Assembly (NCBI RefSeq): GCF_001427105.1
Contig: NZ_LMGI01000001.1
Coordinates: 620,001 to 684,000, forward strand
Direction of reading: 5' to 3'
Length of the DNA: 64,000 nucleotides
From: Sphingopyxis sp. Root154
GTDB taxonomy: Bacteria; Pseudomonadota; Alphaproteobacteria; Sphingomonadales; Sphingomonadaceae
Shown: one piece after another, positions 17,589-25,750 of the stretch
Layout of the letters: each line of letters begins with the position of its first letter
How positions within the stretch are numbered: position 1 is the first letter of the stretch
Position numbers and translations under genes: made by a program
The notes under the pieces: model-generated
What the model saw: the letters and a program-made list of their open reading frames with translations, nothing else
Databases searched by the model: none
What the model was told of the DNA's origin: nothing

Positions 17589-19596
17589 CATCTTCCTCCG
17601 CTTTCGCGCTCACCAGCGTGAAATGAAACTCGGTCCCGCCGCCGGGGCGCTTTGCCATCCAGATGCGGCCGCCATTGGCTTCGACGATTGTCCGGCAGAT
17701 CGAGAGGCCGAGGCCCATGCCTTCGGCCTTGGTGCTGACGAACGCCGTGAAGAGTTGCTCCGCGACCTCGGGGGTGACCCCCGGGCCGGTATCGGCGACG
17801 ATCACCCGGACAAAGCCGCGCTGGTCGGGACGGCTCGTGACGGTCAGCTGCCGCACCGGGCTGTCGGCCATCGCTTCGACGGCGTTGCGAATGAGGTTGA
17901 TCAATACCTGCTGGATCTGGACCTTGTCGACGAGCACCGGCGACGCATAGGGATCGAGGTCGAAACGGGGCTCGACGCTCTTCTCGCGCGCGCCCATCAG
18001 CCCGAGAACCGCCGCCTCGTTGATGAGCAACGGCAGTTTCTCGATCGTTTTCTCCACCTCGCCGCGCGCCACGAAATCGCGCAGGCGCCGGACGATATGA
18101 CCGGCGCGCAGCGCCTCCTTCGCCGTATCGTCGAGCGCATCGCGAACCATCGGCATATCGGCAGGATCGGGATCGGCGAGCAGGTCGCGAATGGCCTCGA
18201 CATAATTGGCGACGGCGGTGAGCGGCTGGTTGAGCTCGTGCGCAAGCGTCGAGGCCATCGTCCCCATCGCGCTCACGCGCGAGACGTGGATCAGTTCGGA
18301 CTGGAGCGATTCGAGCCGCGCCTCGGTCCGCTGGCGCTCGGTGAGATCGCGAATGAAGCCGGTGAAGAGCGGATGGCTGTCGCTCGACGCCTCGCCGATC
18401 GACAATTCCATCGGAAAGGTCGAGCCGTCCTTGCGCTCGGCGAACACCACCCGCCCGATCCCGATGATGCGTTTCTCGCCGGTTTCGAGGAAGCGGCGAA
18501 TATAGGCGTCGTGGCGTTCGCGATCAGGCGAGGGCATAAGCCGGCTGACATTGACGCCAAGCAGTTCGGCTTCCTGATAGCCGAACAGGCGCTCTGCGGC
18601 GGCACTGAACGAGACGATCAGCCCCTGATCGTCGATCACGACCATCGCATCGGGCACCGTCGACAGGATCGAGCGGAGATGGCTCTGCTGCGATCGCAAA
18701 GCTTCCTCGGATGCGCGGCGCCCCGTGATGTCCGAGACGATCTTGGCAAAGCCGCGAAGGCTTCCGTCATCGTTGCGAAGCGCCGTGATCGAGACGTCGG
18801 CGAGAAACTCCGAGCCATCCTTGCGCACGCGCCAGTCTTCGGTCTCGAGGCGGCCCTCGCGCACGGCCGTCGCGAGATCCTCGGCGGGCCTGCCCGCGGC
18901 AACCGCGTCGGGCGGATAGAAGATCGCCGATTCCTTGCCGACGACCTCGTCTTCGCACCACCCCTTGAGGCGCTCGGCGCCCTTGTTCCAGATCGTGATC
19001 CGGCCCTCGGCGTCGAGCAGATAGATGGCGTGGCCTTGCGCGCCGTCGATCAGCAGATTGAGCTCCTCGGCAACGAGCGCCGCCTCGGCATCGCGCCGTG
19101 CGGCGTGGCGGTCGCTTTCGTGCATGCGCTTGCGCATCCGCTCGAAAGCCTGCGACAGCGCGACGATGCCGGCCGCGGTGAGCAGGAAGACCGCGGCCTC
19201 GACCAGATTATAGGTCCCGTCGCCGCGATAGCCGGCAAAATAGAGGCCGAGAAGCAGAGCGGGACCGGTCGCGATCGATGCCGCAAGCGGTCCGGCGAAG
19301 ACGGCGGCGGCGAGAATCGCGGGCGCGAACAGCAGGAAGGGTGCATTGTCGGCAAGCCAGGGCTCAAGCGCATAGCGCAGCAGCCCGGCGGCAGCGACGA
19401 GAGCCAGCGCGCAGGCGAGACGCGCCGCGAAAGAGCGTTGCAACATCGACATCGACCGCGCGGCCTCCGCCCGCGCTGCAAAAAAGGCGCCGCCATCCTG
19501 AAGGTGCGCCTTCCCCCGGTCGCCATCCATAGCGATTTTCGGGCGAGAGCGAAACGCTCGCTGCGTGGGCGATCCGTATTGATCCTTAAGGGGCAT
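17578..19596 (-). CDS. fixL: Oxygen-sensing histidine kinase FixL (heme PAS)
   Basis: Up to 672 residues: four N-terminal membrane helices (about 57-150), a first PAS domain (175-295), a second heme PAS domain (300-425), then HisKA and HATPase. Heme features of FixL are present: proximal His H362 in RHDAYIRR, Arg R368, and Arg R382 in IIGIGR that switches on O2 binding. The residue equivalent to Bradyrhizobium FixL H214 is Arg (R376). The phospho-acceptor is H453 in LAHELNQPLT; ATP-binding boxes N (LINLIRNAVEA), G1 (DTGPG) and G2 (GLGLS) follow. The start is uncertain: ATG 19530 or the Mets near 19450 are also possible. Confidence 0.93.
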   Translation of the reverse strand: MPLKDQYGSPTQRAFRSRPKIAMDGDRGKAHLQDGGAFFAARAEAARSMSMLQRSFAARLACALALVAAAGLLRYALEPWLADNAPFLLFAPAILAAAVFAGPLAASIATGPALLLGLYFAGYRGDGTYNLVEAAVFLLTAAGIVALSQAFERMRKRMHESDRHAARRDAEAALVAEELNLLIDGAQGHAIYLLDAEGRITIWNKGAERLKGWCEDEVVGKESAIFYPPDAVAAGRPAEDLATAVREGRLETEDWRVRKDGSEFLADVSITALRNDDGSLRGFAKIVSDITGRRASEEALRSQQSHLRSILSTVPDAMVVIDDQGLIVSFSAAAERLFGYQEAELLGVNVSRLMPSPDRERHDAYIRRFLETGEKRIIGIGRVVFAERKDGSTFPMELSIGEASSDSHPLFTGFIRDLTERQRTEARLESLQSELIHVSRVSAMGTMASTLAHELNQPLTAVANYVEAIRDLLADPDPADMPMVRDALDDTAKEALRAGHIVRRLRDFVARGEVEKTIEKLPLLINEAAVLGLMGAREKSVEPRFDLDPYASPVLVDKVQIQQVLINLIRNAVEAMADSPVRQLTVTSRPDQRGFVRVIVADTGPGVTPEVAEQLFTAFVSTKAEGMGLGLSICRTIVEANGGRIWMAKRPGGGTEFHFTLVSAKAEEDDVG

Positions 19597-19634
19597 GCCG
19601 CTTCGCTAAGGCCGTGCGCGCGGCGGGACCATGC

Positions 19635-19650
19635 GGGAAACTACGGATAG
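19635..19650. promoter_or_regulatory. GGGAAACTACGGATAG motif between fixL and flavodoxin-fold gene
   Basis: Lies 39 bases before the longest fixL start and 125 bases before the gene at 19775. An inverted near-copy (CTATCCGTAGTTCCCC) lies at 38837-38852 upstream of an acetyltransferase gene, and weaker relatives lie at 23830 and 29241. It resembles FixJ-type sites in having a TACG core; autoregulation of fixLJ is a possibility. Confidence 0.45.
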
Positions 19651-19774
19651 GAGGAATGCGTCCGCGATCCCAAAAGCGGCGGGCGGATCGCCGCACCTCG
19701 CCCATCCGTCCAGCTCGGCCCGGCGCGGTGGTCCGTTCCGGCCGCGCCATCGCGCGCACCTTTAGGAATTCGCC

Positions 19775-20359
19775 ATGAAGGCCAGACGGATCACGCTCAT
19801 CGACGGACACCCCGACCCCGATCCGGGGCGGTTCGTCCATGCGCTCGCCGACGCCTATGCGGCGGCGGCGCTGGCGGCGGGTCATGACGTCCGCCGCATC
19901 GCCGTCGCGGGCCTCGCGTTCGACCTGCTCGAAAGTCGCGCCGAGTGGGAAGAGGGTCCGCTGCCGCCCGCGATCGCCGAGGCGCAGGACGATATTGCCT
20001 GGGCCCAACATCTGGCGATCTTCTACCCGCTCTGGCTCGGCGACCTGCCCGCCCGCCTCAAGGGCTTCTTCGAACAGGTGATGCGTCCCGGCTTCGCCTT
20101 TCAGCCCAAGGCGAAGGGTTTGCCCGAAAAGCGCCTAAAGGGCCGGACGGCGCATATCGTCGTGACGATGGGGATGCCCGCGCTCTTTTACCGTGTCTAT
20201 TTTCGCGCGCACAGCCTGCGCAGCCTCGAGCGCAACATTTTGGGCTTTGTCGGCATCACGCCCACCGAGCGAAGCATCGTCGGCAATGTCGAGGGCGATG
20301 CCAAGCACCGCACGACGTGGCTCGAGACAATGACCGAATATGGCGCGGCCGGGCGCTGA
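19775..20359 (+). CDS. Flavodoxin-fold NAD(P)H dehydrogenase (quinone)
   Basis: A 194-residue cytosolic flavoprotein of the NQO1/MdaB group. It begins RRITLIDGHPDPDPGRFVHAL (phosphate-binding loop of the flavodoxin fold) and contains HLAIFYPLWLGDLPARLKGFF, the FMN/FAD-binding and substrate segment. Such enzymes reduce quinones with two electrons and limit redox cycling. The call of quinone substrate is by family only. It is divergent from fixL, with the GGGAAACTACGGATAG motif between them, and leads a same-strand run of genes to 25557. Confidence 0.87.
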   Translation: MKARRITLIDGHPDPDPGRFVHALADAYAAAALAAGHDVRRIAVAGLAFDLLESRAEWEEGPLPPAIAEAQDDIAWAQHLAIFYPLWLGDLPARLKGFFEQVMRPGFAFQPKAKGLPEKRLKGRTAHIVVTMGMPALFYRVYFRAHSLRSLERNILGFVGITPTERSIVGNVEGDAKHRTTWLETMTEYGAAGR

Positions 20360-20411
20360 GCGCGATGCAAGGCCGCGTCCCCTTCCACCTGCGAACGAAA
20401 GAGAGTTTGTC

Positions 20412-22028
20412 ATGGCCGACCCCGAAACGCAGCTGAAGATCGCCTTTCATGGGGCCGCGGGCACGGTCACCGGCTCGTGCATGGAACTCACGCTCGGACA
20501 GCGAAGGATTCTGATCGACTGCGGGCTGTTCCAGGGATCGCGAAGCCTCGAGACGCTTAATCACGGCGCCTTCGGGTTCGACGTCGGTACGATCGACGCG
20601 GTCCTTCTTACCCATGCTCATATCGATCATTGCGGATTGTTGCCGAAGCTGGCGAAAAAAGGATATCGTGGCGGCGTCTGGTGTACCGCGCCGACCGCCG
20701 ACCTACTCGAATATATGCTCGCCGACGCCGGCCGAATCCAGGAAAGCGACACCGCGCGGCGGAACCGCCGCTACGACCGCGCGGGCGAAAAGATGTTCGA
20801 GCCGCTCTACACCGAGGCCGATGGACTGCGCGCGTGGCGCCTGACGCAGCCTGCCGAGCTTGGGACCTGGTTCGAGCCCGCACCGGGCTTCAAGGCGCGG
20901 CTGTGGAATGCCGGGCATATTCTGGGGTCGGCCTCGGTCGAGCTTGAGGCGGGCGGGGTTCGCCTGCTCTTCTCGGGCGATCTTGGACCCGACAACAAGG
21001 CATTCCAGAGCGATCCCGATGCGCCCACGGGCATGGACTTCATCATATGCGAATCGACCTATGGCGACCGGCCGCGGCCGAAACTGACGATCGAGGACCG
21101 CCGTCAGCTCCTCGAAACCGAAGTGAAGGCCGCGCTCGCGCGCGGCGGCAATCTCATCATCCCGACGTTCGCGCTCGAGCGGACGCAGGAGCTGCTGCTC
21201 GACCTCGCCCGCCTCGCCGAGGCGAACCGCATCCCGAACGTCCCCATCTTCGTCGACTCCCCCCTTGCGAGCCGGGCAACGAAAGTCTTCGCGGCGCACG
21301 CGGCCGAGCTCGAGGATGTCGCGGGCAGCGACATCTTCCGTCACCCCTCGATCCGCTATGTCGAGGATGTCGCCGAATCGATCCGCCTCAACAGCGTGTC
21401 GGGCGCCATCATTCTCGCTGCCTCGGGCATGTGCGAGGGCGGGCGCATCCGCCACCATCTCGAGCATAATCTGCATCGGCGCCAGTCGACGATCTTGTTC
21501 GTCGGTTTCCAGGCGCGCGGATCGCTCGGGCGGGTCATTCTCGACGGGGCTGAGCGCGTGCGGGTTTCGGGCAAGGACATCAATGTTCGCGCCGCCGTAC
21601 GGCGCATCGAGAGCTATTCGGCGCATGCCGACCGGGACGAGCTCGCGGCCTGGATTCGCGAACGTCATCCGATCCGCGGCGGACTTTTTCTCGACCATGG
21701 CGAGAGCGAAGCGATCGAAGCGCTTCGCGTCCTCGTCCAATCCGAAACGCCGGGCCTCGCCGTCGTCGCTCCTGCGATCGGCGAGAGCTTCGCGCTCACC
21801 CCCGGAGCACCGCCCAAGCGAGTCCAGACCGGACGCGTCGATCTTGCCCAGCTCGCGGGCGACGACTGGCAGAATGACTATGCCGATTTCGCCGCCAATC
21901 TGAAGCACAACCTCGCCCATATCCGCAGCGAGAAAGGTCGCCGAAGGGCGCTCGACGAGATGCGACGCGTACTCGCCGGCTATGAGGCGGCGCGCTCCGA
22001 ACAGAAACGGCGCCGCCGTGCGGCATAG
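20412..22028 (+). CDS. Metallo-beta-lactamase / beta-CASP ribonuclease-like protein
   Basis: A 538-residue protein of the CPSF/RNase J superfamily. Zinc motif HAHIDH (H68, H70, D72, H73), then GHILGSASVEL and FSGDLG with further metal ligands, the beta-CASP domain (about 190-400, FALERTQELLLDL and ASGMCEGGRIRHHL) and the RMMBL C-terminal motif YSAHADRDEL. These enzymes cut RNA; this bacterial subfamily is not well studied and may process mRNA under stress. ATG 20412 is preceded by AGAG. It follows the quinone reductase by 52 bases and precedes an alcohol dehydrogenase by 90. Confidence 0.92.
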   Translation: MADPETQLKIAFHGAAGTVTGSCMELTLGQRRILIDCGLFQGSRSLETLNHGAFGFDVGTIDAVLLTHAHIDHCGLLPKLAKKGYRGGVWCTAPTADLLEYMLADAGRIQESDTARRNRRYDRAGEKMFEPLYTEADGLRAWRLTQPAELGTWFEPAPGFKARLWNAGHILGSASVELEAGGVRLLFSGDLGPDNKAFQSDPDAPTGMDFIICESTYGDRPRPKLTIEDRRQLLETEVKAALARGGNLIIPTFALERTQELLLDLARLAEANRIPNVPIFVDSPLASRATKVFAAHAAELEDVAGSDIFRHPSIRYVEDVAESIRLNSVSGAIILAASGMCEGGRIRHHLEHNLHRRQSTILFVGFQARGSLGRVILDGAERVRVSGKDINVRAAVRRIESYSAHADRDELAAWIRERHPIRGGLFLDHGESEAIEALRVLVQSETPGLAVVAPAIGESFALTPGAPPKRVQTGRVDLAQLAGDDWQNDYADFAANLKHNLAHIRSEKGRRRALDEMRRVLAGYEAARSEQKRRRRAA

Positions 22029-22118
22029 GCAAAAACCTCGCATCCGGCGATGCCGATGCGATCGAGGCCGTCCAGGCAAAGGTCCAGACGCCCTTCCACC
22101 CACAAAAGGAGACTTCGC

Positions 22119-23186
22119 ATGAAAGCCCTCGTCTATAACGGTCCCGGCCTGAAGGCCGTCGAGGAGCGGCCCGTCCCCCAGGTGCAGGATGCTGGCGACG
22201 CGATCGTGCGCATCACCAAGACGACCATTTGCGGCACCGACCTTCACATTCTCAAAGGCGATGTCCCCAGCTGCGCGCCGGGGCGCATCCTCGGGCATGA
22301 GGGCGTGGGCATCGTCGACAGCATCGGGGCGGGCGTGACGGCTTTCGCGCCCGGCGATCATGTTCTGATCAGCTGTATCACCGCGTGCGGGCGCTGCGAA
22401 TATTGCCGCCGGGGCATGCAATCGCATTGCGCGACGGGCGGGTGGATCCTCGGCAACATCATCGATGGCACCCAGGCCGAATATGTTCGCATCCCGCATG
22501 CCGACACGAGCCTCTATGCCATCCCCGAGCAGGCCGACGAGGATGCGCTTGTCATGCTCAGCGACATCCTCCCGACCGGCTTCGAATGCGGCGTACTCAA
22601 CGGCAAGGTCGCCCCGGGGTCGATCGTGGCGATCGTCGGCGCGGGGCCGATCGGCCTAGCCGCGCTGCTCACCGCACAGCTCTTCTCGCCCGCCCGTATC
22701 ATCATGATCGATCTGGACGAGGCACGCCTCGCTGTCGCGCGCCGGTTCGGCGCCAGCGACACGATCAACAGCGGCACGCGCGACGCCGCGGCGGCGCTGA
22801 TGGAGATGACGGGGGCGCGCGGAGCCGATCCGGTGATCGAGGCGGTCGGCATCGCCGCCACCTTCGAACTTTGCCAGCTGCTTGTCGCAGCCGGAGGAAC
22901 GATTGCGAACGTCGGCGTGCATGGCGCCAAGGCCGACCTGCACCTCGAGCGCCTGTGGTCCCACAATATCACGATCACGACGCGATTGGTCGACACCGTC
23001 TCGACGCCGCAGCTGCTGCGGATGGTCGAGGCGAAACAATTAGACCCCGAACAGCTTGTCACCCACCATTTTGCGATGGCCGACATGATGGACGCTTATG
23101 ACGTCTTCTCCCGGGCCGCCGAAACGAAGGCGCTCAAGGTCATCATCGAAGCGGCCGATCCACGCGCGGCGAGATCCGCCGCGTGA
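22119..23186 (+). CDS. Zinc-dependent alcohol dehydrogenase, MDR superfamily (copy 2)
   Basis: A 355-residue dehydrogenase with complete zinc sites: catalytic C38 and H60-E61, structural C90, C93, C96 and C104 (CGRCEYCRRGMQSHC). The Rossmann motif is VAIVGAGPIGLAALL. The sequence TGFECGVLNGKVAPG is typical of the class that includes formaldehyde/butanediol-type and isopropanol-type enzymes; the substrate cannot be fixed. ATG 22119 follows AAAAGGAG. Its stop overlaps the next gene (GTGA), so the following unknown gene is coupled to it. Confidence 0.92.
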   Translation: MKALVYNGPGLKAVEERPVPQVQDAGDAIVRITKTTICGTDLHILKGDVPSCAPGRILGHEGVGIVDSIGAGVTAFAPGDHVLISCITACGRCEYCRRGMQSHCATGGWILGNIIDGTQAEYVRIPHADTSLYAIPEQADEDALVMLSDILPTGFECGVLNGKVAPGSIVAIVGAGPIGLAALLTAQLFSPARIIMIDLDEARLAVARRFGASDTINSGTRDAAAALMEMTGARGADPVIEAVGIAATFELCQLLVAAGGTIANVGVHGAKADLHLERLWSHNITITTRLVDTVSTPQLLRMVEAKQLDPEQLVTHHFAMADMMDAYDVFSRAAETKALKVIIEAADPRAARSAA

Positions 23187-23836
23187 CGCAGCGCATGCAC
23201 GAGATCGCGCGGACCATCGTCGATCTGCAGGCCGAACTCGATCGCGAGATCGAGCATCGGCGCAGGGCGCTCGGCGTGCAGGTCCATGACCGGCTCGTCG
23301 AATTCGAGCGCGGCATCGTCATCGAACAACGGAAACTCAAGACTAGCGTCCGCGCTTTTCTCGCCCGCTCGTCCTTCGGCGCCGTGATCAGCGCACCCGT
23401 CATCTACTCGATGCTGCTTCCTCTGCTCCTCCTCGATATCTGGATCAGCTTCTACCAGGCCATCTGCTTTCGCGCCTATGGGATCGCCCGCGTCGAGCGG
23501 CGCGACTATATCGCGTTCGACCGGGGACGCCTCGCCTATCTCAACTGGGTCGAAGCGCTGAACTGCGCCTATTGCGCCTACGCCAATGGCGTGATCGCCT
23601 ACGCCCGGGAGATCGGAAGCCGGACCGAGCAATATTGGTGCCCGATCAAGCATGCGCTCAGGATCAGCGATCCGCACCAGCGCTATTATGAGTTTCTCGA
23701 ATTTGGCGATGCCGAGGGGTATCGGACGCGCCTTGCCGCGTTCCGCGCGTTGCTGAGCGCGGATGGCGACGACAGCTCCGCGGAGCGCGGCGCCGCGGCG
23801 CGGCGGGCGGAAGCGCAGGAAGGGACGAGTCCGTAG
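23183..23836 (+). CDS. Uncharacterised membrane-associated protein (YWCPIKHA motif)
   Basis: A 217-residue protein of unknown function. A charged helical N-terminus (about 1-60; heptad-like RTIVDLQAELDREIEHRR) is followed by one or two hydrophobic helices (about 67-100) and a Cys- and Tyr-rich segment (LNCAYCAYANGVIAY) leading to EQYWCPIKHALRIS. The cysteines and the WCPIKH motif look like a possible metal or cofactor site. Start GTG 23183 overlaps the dehydrogenase stop; ATG 23195 is an alternative. The C-terminal 30 residues are low-complexity. The coupling implies a role tied to the dehydrogenase or to the same stress. Confidence 0.8.
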   Translation: MTQRMHEIARTIVDLQAELDREIEHRRRALGVQVHDRLVEFERGIVIEQRKLKTSVRAFLARSSFGAVISAPVIYSMLLPLLLLDIWISFYQAICFRAYGIARVERRDYIAFDRGRLAYLNWVEALNCAYCAYANGVIAYAREIGSRTEQYWCPIKHALRISDPHQRYYEFLEFGDAEGYRTRLAAFRALLSADGDDSSAERGAAARRAEAQEGTSP

Positions 23837-23844
23837 AATCCCGC
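23830..23844. promoter_or_regulatory. Possible regulator motif TCCGTAGAATCCCGC
   Basis: On the minus strand this reads GCGGGATTCTACGGA, sharing GGGA-N2-CTACG with the element at 19635 (GGGAAACTACG). It overlaps the end of the upstream gene and lies 66 bases before the HdeD-like gene at 23910. Confidence 0.3.
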
Positions 23845-23909
23845 AATGCGGCGCTTCCAGCAAGGGGTTATGCCTGCTCCCGACGCCATTTCCGCGAGGG
23901 AGACGATTG

Positions 23910-24467
23910 ATGATTTCGACCAATGCGCCCGGCCGCCCGGTGCAAAGCGGCCTCTGGAAGGAAATATCGGTGCTCGAGATCGGGGTGGCCGTGTGCCTTC
24001 TCATCCTGTTCATCCTGTCGCGCACTTTCCTCGAGACGATTGCAGCCATCTATATGCTCGTTGCCGCGATGCTGTTCGCCGCGATCGTCCAGGGCCGCAT
24101 GGCGGCGACCTGCGACGACCGGCTGGATCGTCGGCTCTGGCTCGCAAGCGCGCTCGCCTGCCTGGTTCAGGCGATCATCCTGTTCGTCGATCCGCTGCTC
24201 GGCGGTTATCATACCGCGATGGCGATGGCTGGCGTGCTCGCGGTTGGAGCGGCGGCGCGGCTGACGCTCGCGCTCGCGCGCAACCATGCCGGCCGCGGCT
24301 GGCTCTATCTCTCGGGCGCGGTCAGCATGATGGTATCGCTCGCGATCGGGTTCGCCTGGCCGTTCGCCTCGATCCTCCCCGCGGCGCAAAGTCTCACGCT
24401 CGACCTGCTCGCCGTCGCGGCGATGCTGGCGAGCGTTACCGGAAAGGCCCCGACATGTTCGAAATAA
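23910..24467 (+). CDS. HdeD/DUF308-like six-helix membrane protein
   Basis: A 185-residue inner membrane protein with six predicted helices, small residues throughout, and short polar loops such as ATCDDRLDRRLW. The topology resembles HdeD-type (DUF308) proteins linked to acid and stress survival; this is a topology-based guess. ATG 23910 is preceded by GGGAG. Its end overlaps the next gene by 13 bases, and it lies in the run of same-strand genes 22119-25557. Confidence 0.7.
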   Translation: MISTNAPGRPVQSGLWKEISVLEIGVAVCLLILFILSRTFLETIAAIYMLVAAMLFAAIVQGRMAATCDDRLDRRLWLASALACLVQAIILFVDPLLGGYHTAMAMAGVLAVGAAARLTLALARNHAGRGWLYLSGAVSMMVSLAIGFAWPFASILPAAQSLTLDLLAVAAMLASVTGKAPTCSK

Positions 24468-24829
24468 TCCACTCGAAGTACGATGTGCTTGCCGTCCGTA
24501 TCGACGGCAAGATCACGGGAGAGGATCTGGCCTCGATCATGGACCGGCTCGACGCCGCGATGGCGGCGAACGAGACTGTGCATGTCTATGCCGAGACGCG
24601 GTCGATCGACGGTATCGAGATCAGCGGGCTGGCCGCGCATATCGCGCGGGCCGCACCGCTTTTCGCAAAGCTCGACCGGTTCGGACGCGTCGCGGTCGTC
24701 GCCGACCAACTATGGATCCGGGCCCTCACGCGGATCGAAAGCGCGCTTCTGCCGCACATCAGCTATCGGGTGTTCAAGCCCGAAGATCGCGGCGCGGCCC
24801 TGATGTGGGTCGAAGGGCACGACGGATGA
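24455..24829 (+). CDS. SpoIIAA-like (STAS-type) protein
   Basis: A 124-residue protein with the pattern of the SpoIIAA-like family (DUF3478): VLAVRIDGKITGEDLASIMDRLD at the start, a central strand VHVYAETRSIDGIEISGL, and KLDRFGRVAVVADQLWIRAL near the end. Members form a STAS-like fold and are thought to act in cytosol or at the membrane face; no enzyme activity is known. The start lies inside the HdeD-like gene and the stop overlaps the VIT-type transporter (ATGA at 24826-24829), so the three are coupled. Confidence 0.82.
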   Translation: MFEIIHSKYDVLAVRIDGKITGEDLASIMDRLDAAMAANETVHVYAETRSIDGIEISGLAAHIARAAPLFAKLDRFGRVAVVADQLWIRALTRIESALLPHISYRVFKPEDRGAALMWVEGHDG

Positions 24830-25557
24830 CGGGCACCCTCCCGCTGGGTCCCTGGCCGTCCGCGCGCGGCGATCACCGCGAAGCCCATCTCGTATCGCGG
24901 ACGGGATGGCTGCGGGCAGCCGTGCTCGGCGCCAACGACGGGATCGTGTCGACCGCAAGCCTCATTATCGGTGTCGCGGCGTCCGGCGCCACCCATCAAT
25001 CGATACTGGTTTCGGGGATTGCCGGCCTCGTTGCCGGCGCCATGTCGATGGCGGCCGGCGAATATGTGTCGGTCAGTTCGCAAGCCGATACCGAGCGAGC
25101 GGACCTTGCGCGCGAAAAGAGAGAACTGGCGAGCGACCCCGCTGCCGAACGCGATGAGCTGGCCGGCATATATGAAAGCCGCGGCCTCGATCCGGAAACC
25201 GCGCGCATCGTGGTCAGCCAGATGACCGCGTTCGACGCGCTCGCGACGCATGCCCGCGACGAACTCCATATCACCGATATGACGGCGGCGCGCCCGGTCA
25301 CCGCGGCGCTGGCATCTGCTGCCACCTTCACCGCCGGCGCGTCGCTACCGCTCCTTGTCGCGGCCCTGGCGCCGACGACGCGGATCGTTGCGCTCGAAGC
25401 TCTCGGGTCCCTCCTGTTCCTCGCCGCGCTGGGATGGCTGGGCGCATTGGCCGGCGGCGCCGCGCCTGCCCGTCCGGTTGCACGCGTCATATTCTGGGGG
25501 GCGCTTGCGATGGCCATCACGGCCGGAATCGGCCGACTGGTGGGCACGGCTGTCTGA
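24826..25557 (+). CDS. VIT1/CCC1-family Fe/Mn transporter-like membrane protein
   Basis: A 243-residue membrane protein with five helices. Helix 1 carries the family signature AAVLGANDGIVSTASLIIGVAA, helix 2 AGLVAGAMSMAAGEYVSVSSQ. A charged central region (about 88-150, ADLAREKRELASDPAAERDELAG) forms the metal-binding domain of the family. Homologues move Fe2+ or Mn2+ out of the cytoplasm. It is the last gene of the operon-like run. Its role here may be iron detoxification when ferrous iron accumulates at low oxygen (inference). Confidence 0.9.
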   Translation: MTGTLPLGPWPSARGDHREAHLVSRTGWLRAAVLGANDGIVSTASLIIGVAASGATHQSILVSGIAGLVAGAMSMAAGEYVSVSSQADTERADLAREKRELASDPAAERDELAGIYESRGLDPETARIVVSQMTAFDALATHARDELHITDMTAARPVTAALASAATFTAGASLPLLVAALAPTTRIVALEALGSLLFLAALGWLGALAGGAAPARPVARVIFWGALAMAITAGIGRLVGTAV

Positions 25558-25750
25558 CGGGCATGGGCGGGCGCGGCCCCGATCCTCGAACAAATGATCG
25601 GCAGAGGCAGCCTTTTCGCTCTGGCGCGGTTTCCTGCTTCATGGTGGCCGCGGCCGAACTAACGAAACATTCGCGGCTCCCGGCCGCCTCCGCCAATCTA
25701 CAGGCATGCGAGAACCTGGGCATCGGCGGTCATTATGGAGCAAAGGCGCC

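Noticed and set aside
19569-19582. TTGATCCTTAAGGG upstream of fixL as an FNR box
   Set aside because: The second half site does not match ATCAA.
17515-19650. A 711-codon open frame antisense to fixL
   Set aside because: Composition is typical of a GC-rich antisense shadow; fixL is fully supported by its domains.
20703-22499. A 598-codon open frame antisense to the beta-CASP nuclease
   Set aside because: No recognisable domain, and it runs across the boundary of two well supported plus-strand genes.
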